DNA of 24,854 nucleotides, from contig CADBND010000029.1 in the NCBI GenBank assembly GCA_902795875.1, positions 1-24,854 of the forward strand, in the 5' to 3' direction. The notes under the pieces were generated by a model. The model did no database searches and was not told where the DNA came from. It was given only the letters and a program-made list of their open reading frames with translations. Both the position numbers and the translations under genes were made by a program. Positions 15,339 through 23,732 of this stretch are shown in pieces (position 1 is the first letter of the stretch; each line of letters starts with the position of its first letter). The DNA comes from an uncultured Erysipelotrichaceae bacterium. GTDB lineage: Bacteria; Bacillota_I; Bacilli_A; Erysipelotrichales; Erysipelotrichaceae.

Positions 15339-15367
15339 TTCATAACCTCCCGTTTTTTCATGTCAAT

Positions 15368-15382
15368 ATTATAACTTATAAT
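15368..15382. promoter_or_regulatory. Back-to-back -10 boxes of gdhA and cyclophilin
   Basis: The 15-base palindrome ATTATAA-C-TTATAAT contains TATAAT on the minus strand (15368-15373, for gdhA) and on the plus strand (15377-15382, for the cyclophilin gene). A TTTTCA (15355-15360) could be the plus -35 at 16 bp. The minus -35 is poor. The two promoters overlap, so they cannot be occupied together. Confidence 0.5.
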
Positions 15383-15411
15383 GTTAGAATGATGATATCG
15401 AGGTCATATTT

Positions 15412-15894
15412 ATGGAAAATGTAAAAATCAGGATCATTATGGAAAACGGAAAAGAGATGGAAGCCGAACTCTATCCCGATATCGCTCCCATCACAGTGGC
15501 TAATTTTGTCGAACTGATCAGACAGAACTTCTTCGACAACATCATCTTTCACAGAGTCATCAAAGACTTCATGATACAAGGCGGTGACCCTACCGGTACC
15601 GGAATGGGCGGATCGGAAAAGACGATCAAAGGAGAATTCCTCTCTAACGGCGTCATCAACGAACTCAAGCACACCCGCGGTGTCCTGTCCATGGCCAGAA
15701 CGATGGATCCCAACTCAGCATCCTCACAGTTCTTCATCATGCATCAGGATGCACCGCACCTGGATGGCCAATACGCTGCCTTCGGAAAGATCACGAAAGG
15801 CATCGAAGTCGTCGATGAGATCGCCAATGTCGAAACGGATTTCCGCGACAAACCCAAGACACCGCAGCGCATCAAAACCATAGAGATCATCTAA
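15412..15894 (+). CDS. Cyclophilin-type peptidyl-prolyl cis-trans isomerase
   Basis: This 160-aa single-domain cyclophilin accelerates proline isomerisation during protein folding. Visible active-site segments are FHRVI (46-50) with the catalytic Arg, MIQGGDPTGTG (54-64), SQFFIM (105-110) and HLDGQYAAFG (116-125). The position of the cyclosporin-binding Trp is His, as in many bacterial forms. No signal peptide, so it is cytoplasmic. GAGGT lies about 8 nt before the ATG. It is a single-gene unit between gdhA (divergent) and ABC pair 2 (convergent). Confidence 0.95.
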   Translation: MENVKIRIIMENGKEMEAELYPDIAPITVANFVELIRQNFFDNIIFHRVIKDFMIQGGDPTGTGMGGSEKTIKGEFLSNGVINELKHTRGVLSMARTMDPNSASSQFFIMHQDAPHLDGQYAAFGKITKGIEVVDEIANVETDFRDKPKTPQRIKTIEII

Positions 15895-15920
15895 AAAGTC
15901 AGCCGTTTGGCTGACTTTTT
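15893..15920. terminator. Bidirectional terminator
   Basis: A perfect 12-bp stem (15893-15904 with 15909-15920) has loop GTTT and A5/T5 flanks. It overlaps the cyclophilin stop codon and ends at the stop of the ABC gene, and serves both convergent transcripts. Confidence 0.92.
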
Positions 15921-17680
15921 CAATTATCGAACTGTAATTGATACAGTTTATAGTAGTAACCCCTGTTTTTCAATAACTGCTGATGATCGCCCCGCTCAAC
16001 GATCTCGCCGTTTTGAAGGACGATGATCTGATCGGCATGCTGGATCGTGGAAAGACGGTGTGCCACCACCAGCATCGTACCGATACTTTTCATCTTCTCC
16101 AGAGACTGCTGGATCAGAACTTCCGTCTCTGTATCGATATTCGCGGTCGCCTCATCCAGGATCAGGATCTGCGGCTTATGGATGACCGTTCTGGCAAAAG
16201 ACAGAAGCTGTCTTTGACCCTGAGAGAGGTTCTCACCCTTTTCAATGATCTCCTCATCGATCCCCTTGGGCAGACGGTCTATGAAGCTGTCCGCATTCAC
16301 ATAGCGGCAGGCTTCCAGGATCTCATCCTTGCTGAAAGAATCGTCATGCAGGGTAATATTGTCTTTGATCGTACCGGAGAACAGGAACACATCCTGCAGC
16401 ATCTGACCGATCGCCTTCCGCAAACAGGAGATCTTGATATCGTTGATATTGATGCCGTCGATCAGGATCTCGCCCTTCTGTACCTCGTAATTCCTTACGA
16501 TCAGAGAAAGAATCGTCGTCTTACCGGCACCTGTTGCCCCGACAAAGGCACAGGTCTGCTTCGGTTCGATCACGAAGGAAACATCCTTCAGTATCCAGTT
16601 TTCATCCTTATAGGCGAACCAGACGTTCTTGAATTCGATCTTTCCCTCGAAATGATCGATCTCGATCGCATCGGGTTTATCCAGTACATCAGGTTTTACA
16701 TCCAAAAGATTGAAGATCCTTTCCGAAGCCGTCAGAGCCTTCTGCAAGGCGTTGAGCTGATCCGCAAGATTCTGGATCGGATTGAAGAACTTCGACAGAT
16801 ACAGATAGAAGGCAACGATCTCACCTGCCGAAAGGCCATAGCGGATACCCTGTGCGAAACATAAAGCGATGGCGCAGTTATAGATAAAGGAGATCAGGGG
16901 ACGGTAGACACCGAAAGCCTTGATGACATTGAAACGCTGTTTCCTCAATGCTTCATTCTTCACCAGGAACTGTTCTTCCTTCGTCTTCTCCTGATTGAAC
17001 ACCTGTGTCAGTTTCATACCGGCCAGATTCTCACTTAAGAACGTGTTGATATCGGAGATGCAGGCTCTTTCTTTACGGAAGATGCCTCTTACCACCTTTG
17101 AGAAGATATAGGATATGACGAAGACCACCACAATGACCCCCAGTAAGGATGTCGCCAGAGAAGGTGATATGAAAAACATGATCACATATACACCGACCAG
17201 CGTCGTCACATCTCTAAGTATCCTGACCAGCACGCCGGTAAACAGATCGGACATCGAAGCCGTATAGGAAGTGACTCTTGTCACCAGTGAACCTACCGGC
17301 ATCTCATTGAATTGATTCAGCGACATGTTTTCGATATGTTCGAAGATCTCTTTCCTTAAACGGTAGATGATCCTCTGTCCGCAGCTCTGCAAGGTCCTGG
17401 CATTGATATACATGAAGAACTGGTTGATGCAGGTGATCGCTAAGGACAACAAGACCAGATTCATGATCAGTTTGATGTTGATGTTATCCTGGACAAGTTC
17501 ATCCGTGATCGCCCTGGTAAACAAGGGAGAGACGGAATCCAGCACCACATTCAGTGCCAACAAAAACAACGAGAGGATGAAACCGCCCTTTTCACTGCTT
17601 ATATACTTAAGTGTCCTTCTGATGATGACACCTAAGGGCAGCTTGACGTCGCCTTTTAGTTTTTCAAGTTCGTCATTCAT
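15920..17680 (-). CDS. Heterodimeric ABC exporter subunit, catalytic-site type (pair 2)
   Basis: This is an ABC half-exporter of 586 aa from the ATG at 17680. The transmembrane domain covers about residues 33-320 and the NBD about 345-583. Motifs are Walker A GATGAGKTT (381-389), signature LSQGQ (485-489), Walker B LILDE with Glu510, and switch His541. It is the catalytically complete partner of the upstream gene. The ATG lies one base after the partner's TGA. A GTG at 17692 is also in frame, but GGAGA is directly against it. GGAG is 13 nt from the ATG, so neither start has ideal spacing. The substrate is unknown. Confidence 0.92.
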   Translation of the reverse strand: MNDELEKLKGDVKLPLGVIIRRTLKYISSEKGGFILSLFLLALNVVLDSVSPLFTRAITDELVQDNINIKLIMNLVLLSLAITCINQFFMYINARTLQSCGQRIIYRLRKEIFEHIENMSLNQFNEMPVGSLVTRVTSYTASMSDLFTGVLVRILRDVTTLVGVYVIMFFISPSLATSLLGVIVVVFVISYIFSKVVRGIFRKERACISDINTFLSENLAGMKLTQVFNQEKTKEEQFLVKNEALRKQRFNVIKAFGVYRPLISFIYNCAIALCFAQGIRYGLSAGEIVAFYLYLSKFFNPIQNLADQLNALQKALTASERIFNLLDVKPDVLDKPDAIEIDHFEGKIEFKNVWFAYKDENWILKDVSFVIEPKQTCAFVGATGAGKTTILSLIVRNYEVQKGEILIDGININDIKISCLRKAIGQMLQDVFLFSGTIKDNITLHDDSFSKDEILEACRYVNADSFIDRLPKGIDEEIIEKGENLSQGQRQLLSFARTVIHKPQILILDEATANIDTETEVLIQQSLEKMKSIGTMLVVAHRLSTIQHADQIIVLQNGEIVERGDHQQLLKNRGYYYKLYQLQFDN

Positions 17681-17681
17681 A

Positions 17682-19457
17682 TCAGAGTTCACTCTCCAGT
17701 TTCTGCAGATAGACCATCTTCGAATAAGTCGGCGAGCTGTTCAAAAGATTCGCCGGCGTATCGAAAGCCTCCACACATCCGTCATTCAATACTAGTATCT
17801 TATCCATATGCGCAACAGTGGAAACACGCGAAGCGATGATGATCGTCGTCTTTCCTTTCCGCTTTTCATTGATGTTGCTGAGGATCGTCTCCTCCGTCTT
17901 CATATCGACAGCCGAAACCGAATCATCCATGATCATGATCGGCGCATTCTTCATATAGGCTCTGGCAATCGAGATCCTCTGCTTCTGACCGCCGGAAAGC
18001 GTCACACCTCTTTCACCGGTGATCGTCTCATATCCTTCTGAAAAACCTAAGATATTGTCATCGACATCCGCAAACTTCGCAGCCTGTCTGATCTCCGTGA
18101 TATCAGCCTTGTTGTTTGAGAAAGAGATATTGTTCCGGATATTGTCTGAGAATAAGAAATTATCCTGCGGAACATAAGCGATCGCATCCCGCAAAGATGC
18201 AATATCGATATCCATGAGATCGATATCATCGATGAAGATCTTGCCTTTCTCAATGTTGTATAGACGCAAAAGCGAATTGACCAGTGTCGTCTTACCCGAA
18301 CCGATCTTTCCGACCACACCGACCATCTCGCCCGGCTGTATCTCAAAAGTGACATTCTTCAGATAATCTCTGTCTCCATCCGGATAAGAGAACGAGAAGT
18401 TCCTGAACGTGATCTTTCCTTTGCAGTCATTCAGCTTCACCGCATTCTCATCGTTCTGTATCTCTTCTTCCTGATCCAGGAAAGCGTAGATACGATCCGC
18501 CGAAGTCTTGAAACGTGAATGCATCTGTAAGATCTGTCCCATGGCGATCATCGGCCAGATCAAAGTATCGACATAACCGATAAAAGTCGTCAGCTTGCCG
18601 GCAGAAAGAGAGATCACATGGCCAAACACCGAAACCGGAAGACTGATGGCACAGCGATATACGAAATAAGCGCCAGCACCCATCAGAATGGACATCGTGA
18701 CACCGATGATCACCTCAATATAGATATCAAATTTGATAGACATCCTGGTGAATTCCAGGTTCTTCTCACTGTTTTCCTTGGCAACTTTTGAAAATGCCAG
18801 CAGTTCCTGTGCTTCCTTAACGAAAGCCTTTATGACACGGATACCTGTAAAAGTCTCCTGTGTAAAATCGTAAAGTTTGTCAAACTGCTTCTGTCTTTCT
18901 TCCCACTTGTCGGACATGACCTTCTCGACCCGGTTTCCCCATACGACCAGTGTCAGCATAGGCATCACCGCGATCAAAGACAGCACCGGATCCAGACGAA
19001 GCATCTTATACAGAGCGATCACAGACAGAAAAGCCGCATCGACCGCCATGATCGTACCCCAGCCTACAAACTCCTCGACCGCTTCCACATCGGAAGAAAA
19101 CCACGACATGATCGTACCGATCTTGTTTTCATGATAGTAACGCTGCGATAGCCTTTCCGCCTTCAGAAACATCTCATGACGCACACCGGCCTCGATCTTC
19201 CCCGAAGCCAGCAGGATCGTAAATCGAAGAAGGGCTCTGCCGATCATCAGAATCACAGCGATAATGAATATGTTTCGCAATATACCGGAAACATCATTGA
19301 TCGTGACATGATCATATGTTGAAACGACTTCTACGATCTGACCTAAAAACTCAGGCACATAGGTCTGAGCTACATCGACCATTATATCGGCAAGGATACC
19401 TGCCCCAAACAGCCAGAAATACTTGATGTAATAGTCTTTTATCGTCTTTTTCTTCAT
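17682..19457 (-). CDS. Heterodimeric ABC exporter subunit, degenerate-site type (pair 2)
   Basis: This is an ABC half-exporter of 591 aa, with the transmembrane domain at about residues 15-320 and the NBD at about 346-588. Walker A is GKIGSGKTT (383-391), signature LSGGQ (487-491), and Walker B IMIMDD ends in Asp512. The switch position reads IASRVS, with Ser543 in place of His. The other two degenerate subunits here have Gln at this position. It is the first gene of pair 2 and overlaps no neighbour upstream. The ATG at 19457 has no Shine-Dalgarno, and its promoter's -10 is 14 nt away, so the leader is about 8 nt. The role is as the non-hydrolysing half of an asymmetric exporter. Confidence 0.92.
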   Translation of the reverse strand: MKKKTIKDYYIKYFWLFGAGILADIMVDVAQTYVPEFLGQIVEVVSTYDHVTINDVSGILRNIFIIAVILMIGRALLRFTILLASGKIEAGVRHEMFLKAERLSQRYYHENKIGTIMSWFSSDVEAVEEFVGWGTIMAVDAAFLSVIALYKMLRLDPVLSLIAVMPMLTLVVWGNRVEKVMSDKWEERQKQFDKLYDFTQETFTGIRVIKAFVKEAQELLAFSKVAKENSEKNLEFTRMSIKFDIYIEVIIGVTMSILMGAGAYFVYRCAISLPVSVFGHVISLSAGKLTTFIGYVDTLIWPMIAMGQILQMHSRFKTSADRIYAFLDQEEEIQNDENAVKLNDCKGKITFRNFSFSYPDGDRDYLKNVTFEIQPGEMVGVVGKIGSGKTTLVNSLLRLYNIEKGKIFIDDIDLMDIDIASLRDAIAYVPQDNFLFSDNIRNNISFSNNKADITEIRQAAKFADVDDNILGFSEGYETITGERGVTLSGGQKQRISIARAYMKNAPIMIMDDSVSAVDMKTEETILSNINEKRKGKTTIIIASRVSTVAHMDKILVLNDGCVEAFDTPANLLNSSPTYSKMVYLQKLESEL

Positions 19458-19471
19458 CTTCGGTACAAGAA

Positions 19472-19500
19472 ATTATACTTGATATAGGATATGAATTCAA
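19472..19500 (-). promoter_or_regulatory. Promoter of ABC pair 2
   Basis: The -35 TTGAAT (19495-19500) and -10 TATAAT (19472-19477) are spaced 17 bp. The -10 ends 14 nt before the ATG. The same -35 sequence is used upstream of ABC pair 3. Confidence 0.75.
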
Positions 19501-19519
19501 TCTGTACAGACCACAAGTT

Positions 19520-19547
19520 AAAAAGACAGTTCCATTAAGGAACTGTC
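19520..19547 (-). terminator. Terminator of ABC pair 3
   Basis: A 9-bp perfect stem GACAGTTCC/GGAACTGTC (19525-19533 and 19539-19547) with a 5-nt loop is followed on the minus strand by TTTTTAA. It begins at the stop codon of the upstream ABC gene and separates pair 3 from pair 2. Confidence 0.9.
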
Positions 19548-21357
19548 ATCCGTTTTCAAACTGTGAATTGTACAGTTTATAGTAGAAACCCTTCTTCTCC
19601 ATCAGCGAATCATGATCTCCCACTTCCACGACATCGCCCTTATCCAGAACGATGATGACATCCGCATTACGGATCGTCGAAAGACGGTGAGCGATCGTAA
19701 ACGCCGTCCTGCCCTTTCTTAATTCTTCCATGGAATCCTGAATGAGCTGCTCGGTACGGGTATCGACCGAAGAAGTCGCCTCATCCAGTATCAGGATCTT
19801 CGGATCCTTTAAGAAAGCTCTCGCAATCGTCAGAAGCTGTTTCTGACCCTGCGAGATCCCGCTGGTATCCTCACTGATCCGCGTATCATAGCCATTCTCC
19901 AAAGTCTTGATGAAACGGTCGACATGTGCCAGCCTGCAGGCCTCATAGATCTCTTCATCCGTAGCATCGGGCTTGCCGAAACGGATATTCTCCCGTATCG
20001 TCCCATCAAACAGCCACGCATCCTGTAAGACCATACCGAATATCGAACGAAGATCCTCTCTTCGATAATCGCGGATATCCTTATAATCGACATAGATCGT
20101 ACCGCCATTGAGTTCATAGAAACGCATCAGCAGCTTCACCAATGTCGTCTTGCCAGCGCCGGTAGGACCGACGATCGCCACATCCTTGCCCGGAGCGACA
20201 TACATCGAGAAATCATTGATGACGATCTTATCCGGATCATAACCGAACTTCACATTCTCAAAAGTGACATTTCCCTCTATCTTCAAATCACCGTTTTCAT
20301 CATAGATATTGACCGGATCCTTACTATCCTCGACCTCTTCCGTCTCATTCAGAAGATCGAAGATCCTCTCGGCAGCAGCGATCATCGTCTGGATCGTATT
20401 CATAAGCTGAGCGATCGAAGAGATCGGCTGCTGAAGCCTTCGCACATAAGTCGTGAAAGCCTGGATATCACCGATCGCCATCCTTCCCTGGATGACCTCG
20501 AAGCCGCCAATCAGACAGACCGCCACATAACCGACATTCTGAAGGAATCCTGTCATCGGAAACATGATGCCGGAATAGAACTGTGACTTGAACGCCGCAT
20601 CCCGCAGTTTATCATTCAGATCATCGAAACGTTCCAGTGATCTGTCTTCGTAATTGTATGTCTTTACCAGCATGTGGCCGGAATACATCTCCTCCACATG
20701 GCCATTGATCTCACCGAGATATTTGGAATGTGCAGAGAAATGTTTCTGTGACTTCTTCACTGTCAGAGCTGCGATCACGCCCGACAAAGGGATCACCACA
20801 AGCGATACAAGAGTCAGCTTCCAGGAAATGGAAAACATCATGAACAGGACACCCACGATATTGACCATTGAATTCAAGACCTGCGAGATCGTAGAAGTCA
20901 GATTGTTGGCGATATTATCCACATCGTTGGTGACTCTGGAAAGCACATCGCCATGTGTCTTGGAATCAAAATACTTCAAAGGAAGCCTGTTGATCTTCTT
21001 GGAGATATCATCGCGCAGTTTATAAGAGATATTCACTGCGATATTCACATGTAAGGCATTGACCAGATAATCGATGATCGCACTGACCGAATAGATCGCC
21101 AATATAATCGTAACGAGCCTTCCGATCTTCTCAAAATCGATGCCATCTCTGCCCGCATATTTGGAAAGGATCCCTTCCGAGATCAAAGTCGTCACATTTC
21201 CGATCAGTCTGGGACCGTAGATACACATGACAGTCGAAGTCACCATCAGAACAAGCGAAAGGATGATCCTTGTATAATAAGGCCGTACATAGGAAGCAAG
21301 CTGTTTTAATGTGCCCTTGAAATCCTTGGGCTTTTCAACCAATCTCATAGGAGGCAT
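19546..21357 (-). CDS. Heterodimeric ABC exporter subunit, catalytic-site type (pair 3)
   Basis: This is an ABC half-exporter of 603 aa, with the transmembrane domain at about residues 27-330 and the NBD at about 358-600. Walker A is GPTGAGKTT (397-405), signature ISQGQ (501-505), Walker B LILDE ends in Glu526, and the switch is His557. It is the catalytic partner of the upstream 703-aa subunit. The ATG overlaps the partner's TGA by one base (TGATG), and AGGAGG lies 10 nt upstream. A second ATG at 21348 is less likely. A terminator begins at its stop codon. Confidence 0.94.
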   Translation of the reverse strand: MPPMRLVEKPKDFKGTLKQLASYVRPYYTRIILSLVLMVTSTVMCIYGPRLIGNVTTLISEGILSKYAGRDGIDFEKIGRLVTIILAIYSVSAIIDYLVNALHVNIAVNISYKLRDDISKKINRLPLKYFDSKTHGDVLSRVTNDVDNIANNLTSTISQVLNSMVNIVGVLFMMFSISWKLTLVSLVVIPLSGVIAALTVKKSQKHFSAHSKYLGEINGHVEEMYSGHMLVKTYNYEDRSLERFDDLNDKLRDAAFKSQFYSGIMFPMTGFLQNVGYVAVCLIGGFEVIQGRMAIGDIQAFTTYVRRLQQPISSIAQLMNTIQTMIAAAERIFDLLNETEEVEDSKDPVNIYDENGDLKIEGNVTFENVKFGYDPDKIVINDFSMYVAPGKDVAIVGPTGAGKTTLVKLLMRFYELNGGTIYVDYKDIRDYRREDLRSIFGMVLQDAWLFDGTIRENIRFGKPDATDEEIYEACRLAHVDRFIKTLENGYDTRISEDTSGISQGQKQLLTIARAFLKDPKILILDEATSSVDTRTEQLIQDSMEELRKGRTAFTIAHRLSTIRNADVIIVLDKGDVVEVGDHDSLMEKKGFYYKLYNSQFENG

Positions 21358-23468
21358 CAGGCAAGTTCCTCCTTTGACAATTGCGAATAAGCGATCTGTT
21401 TATAAACATCGCAATCCTTTAAAAGATCCTGGTGTTTTCCTTTCCCGACGATCTTCCCCTCATCCAGAACGATGATCTTATCCGCATTTTTGATCGTCGA
21501 GATCCTCTGAGCAACGATAAAGACTGTTGCCTTCGTCTTCCCGATCAGTTCCTTCAAAGCTGCCCGCAGCTTCTTATCCGTCTCATAATCCAAAGCCGAA
21601 AAACTGTCATCAAATATATAGATATTCCTCTTCTGTGCCAAAGCCCGGGCGATCGAAAGACGCTGCTTCTGACCTCCGGACACATTCGTACCGCCCTGGG
21701 TGATCGCCGCATCCAGACCACCTTCTTTTTCCGCAATGATGTTTTCCGATTGTGATATCCTTATCGCCTCCGCCATCTCCTCATCAGAGATCTTCCTGCC
21801 GAATTCGATATTGGAACGGATATCCCCGGTAAACAGAACCGCTTTCTGCGTCGCCATACCGATCTTGTCATGGAGCTGTCTCTGAGACACATCACGGATA
21901 TCTTCCCCACAATAGGTGATCCTTCCCTCCGTCACATCAAACAGACGCGGGATCAGTTTGATCACCGTGGACTTGCCCGAACCGGTAGAACCGATAAACG
22001 CCACCGTCTCACCCGGCTCCGCCACAAAACTGACATCCTCCAGAACTGCCTCTTCGGCACCCGGATAACGGAAAGTGACATGTTCGAAAGCCAGTTTCCC
22101 ATTCTCATCCGGAAGCGGTTTAGGATCCGCAGGATCCAGGATCTGATTCTCTGTATCCAGAACTTCCTTGATACGCTTCACGGAAACCAGGGATCTGGGC
22201 ACCATAAAGAAACTGACCGTGACCATCATGAAAGACATCACAACATGGATCGCATATTGTGTAAAAGCCATCATCTCACCGATCGTCATCGCATCGATAT
22301 CGATCTGCTTCGCTGCAAACCATGAGATCGCTACAGTCAGACCATTCATCACCAACGTGATGACCGGACCCATGATATTCATAACATTGGAAACGAAAAG
22401 ATCCGTCCTTCGAAATTCCTTATTGATATCATCAAACTTGTCCTCTTCGATCTTCTGCGAATTGAAAGCCCGTATTACCAGCATACCGTCCAAAAACTCT
22501 CTCATGACATTATTCAAAGAATCAGTAAGCTTCTGAATGACCTCGAATTTCGGCACCGCAAAGACTGCCAAAACCGTCATAGCGCAAACGATCACACCGA
22601 TCGCCACGATCAGAAGCCATGAGATATTCGGATATCGCAGTACCTTTATGACTGCCGTGATACCCATGATCGGCGACATCAGCATCATCCGCATCATCAT
22701 CTGGATCAATTGCTGGATCTTGGTGATATCGTTCCCCGTTCTGGTGATCAAAGAAGAAGTGGAAAACCTGGAAAACTCGCTGGAAGAGAAAGATTCCACT
22801 TTCGCAAAAACATCTCTTCTCATCGTAGCAGAGATTTTTGTCGCCGTATTCGTCGACAGATAAGTCGAAAGGATTTGGATCGCAACACCCAAAGCTGCTA
22901 TCCCCAGCATCTTCAAACCGGAACTTAAGATATAGTTATTCTGTATCTTTTCCGTAGAAAGACCGACATTATCATACAATTCCTTTATACGAAGTCTTGC
23001 CATCGAAGAAAGGTTATCCTCCAGATCGCCCATCTTCTCATCCAAAGCAGTCTTTATCGCATCAGCACCCTGATCAAGATCAAAACCGTACTGTTTCGCT
23101 AGATAAGTATATACAAGAGGTCTGACCATCAAAGAAGAAAGATCCTTCTCTTCCTTCAAGAGATAAACATTCTCATTGAAAACGACCTCCTGGCCATCCA
23201 CGATCCCCTTACTGCCTTTCTCAATAAGATCATAAGCATTTAAAACAGCATCCTTATCCGAAACAAATTTAAGGATCTGATCCATATCCTTTTCAAGAAC
23301 AGCCTTTGGTGTATTCTCCACGATCCCGCCATACTGTATGCCATTGGTAACGATACCGGACATATAGTCAGGTAAAATCAGTTCTGTCTGTACCTGCAGA
23401 AACGTCAAAGCCACCACTGCCAAAACGATCAAGAGATACGGTTTCATATATTTAAAGATCAGTCTCAT
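21357..23468 (-). CDS. Heterodimeric ABC exporter subunit with large extracellular insertion, degenerate-site type (pair 3)
   Basis: This 703-aa half-exporter is about 110-125 residues longer than the other two degenerate subunits here. The extra length lies between helix 1 (about 12-40) and helix 2 (about 182-205). It is a hydrophilic, mostly helical segment (about 48-180) that should lie outside the membrane. NBD motifs are Walker A GSTGSGKST (493-501), signature VSGGQ (596-600), Walker B IYIFDD with Asp621, and Gln654 instead of the switch His. GGAGG precedes the ATG by about 8 nt, with a good promoter farther upstream. It is the first gene of the pair. The insertion could bind substrate or an extracellular partner. 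Similar long subunits exist in other Bacillota, as far as I recall. Confidence 0.92.
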   Translation of the reverse strand: MRLIFKYMKPYLLIVLAVVALTFLQVQTELILPDYMSGIVTNGIQYGGIVENTPKAVLEKDMDQILKFVSDKDAVLNAYDLIEKGSKGIVDGQEVVFNENVYLLKEEKDLSSLMVRPLVYTYLAKQYGFDLDQGADAIKTALDEKMGDLEDNLSSMARLRIKELYDNVGLSTEKIQNNYILSSGLKMLGIAALGVAIQILSTYLSTNTATKISATMRRDVFAKVESFSSSEFSRFSTSSLITRTGNDITKIQQLIQMMMRMMLMSPIMGITAVIKVLRYPNISWLLIVAIGVIVCAMTVLAVFAVPKFEVIQKLTDSLNNVMREFLDGMLVIRAFNSQKIEEDKFDDINKEFRRTDLFVSNVMNIMGPVITLVMNGLTVAISWFAAKQIDIDAMTIGEMMAFTQYAIHVVMSFMMVTVSFFMVPRSLVSVKRIKEVLDTENQILDPADPKPLPDENGKLAFEHVTFRYPGAEEAVLEDVSFVAEPGETVAFIGSTGSGKSTVIKLIPRLFDVTEGRITYCGEDIRDVSQRQLHDKIGMATQKAVLFTGDIRSNIEFGRKISDEEMAEAIRISQSENIIAEKEGGLDAAITQGGTNVSGGQKQRLSIARALAQKRNIYIFDDSFSALDYETDKKLRAALKELIGKTKATVFIVAQRISTIKNADKIIVLDEGKIVGKGKHQDLLKDCDVYKQIAYSQLSKEELA

Positions 23469-23512
23469 CTTCTACCTCCGGATCCTGCGCAGTTATATAC
23501 AAGATATACATA

Positions 23513-23540
23513 ATTATAGGGTATTAAGATTCATATTCAA
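23513..23540 (-). promoter_or_regulatory. Promoter of ABC pair 3
   Basis: The -35 TTGAAT (23535-23540) and -10 TATAAT (23513-23518) are spaced 16 bp. The leader is about 38 nt and contains GGAGG. Confidence 0.7.
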
Positions 23541-23550
23541 TAAAATAGAC

Positions 23551-23575
23551 AAAAATAAAAACGGCATGACGCCGT
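23551..23575 (-). terminator. Terminator after tRNA-Val
   Basis: On the minus strand, ACGGC-GTCAT-GCCGT (23575-23561) is followed by TTTTTATTTTT. The stem is 5 bp with a T-rich tail, about 10 nt after the tRNA 3' end. Confidence 0.75.
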
Positions 23576-23585
23576 AATGATCAAA

Positions 23586-23661
23586 TGGTGGAGGATACAG
23601 GACTTGAACCTGCGACCCCACCCCTGTGAAGGGCGTGCTCTCCCAACTGAGCTAATCCTCC
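23586..23661 (-). tRNA. tRNA-Val (anticodon CAC)
   Basis: This is a full cloverleaf on the minus strand. Acceptor GGAGGAT pairs with ATCCTCC, the D arm is GCTC/GAGC, the anticodon stem CGCCC/GGGTG has one G-T pair around loop TTCACAG, and the T arm is GCAGG-TTCAAGT-CCTGT. The anticodon CAC reads GUG (valine). CCA is encoded. A TATAAT box (23672-23677) ends 10 nt before the 5' end, without a clear -35. It has its own terminator. Confidence 0.95.
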
Positions 23662-23690
23662 GTGTATTTCTATTATAGTACAAATTCCAA

Positions 23691-23721
23691 AAAGAAGACT
23701 ACCGGGAATTCTCGGTAGTCT
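23691..23721 (-). terminator. Terminator of the surface protein gene
   Basis: AGACTACCG and CGGTAGTCT (23713-23721 and 23696-23704 read on the minus strand) form a 9-bp stem with an 8-nt loop. TCTTTTT follows. It ends the InlB-repeat gene 12 nt after its stop. Confidence 0.8.
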
Positions 23722-23732
23722 CTTTATTCAGA

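Noticed and set aside
15361..15366. TTGACA on the minus strand as the -35 of gdhA
   Set aside because: Its -10 would fall inside the start of the gdhA coding region. The TATAAT at 15368-15373 fits better.
14667..15374. Open plus-strand frame of about 235 codons opposite gdhA
   Set aside because: It is antisense to the conserved catalytic region of GDH and shows no domain signature.
15983..16864. Open plus-strand frame of about 290 codons opposite ABC pair 2
   Set aside because: Same reason: it mirrors the NBD and TMD of the real gene and has no recognisable domain or ribosome site.
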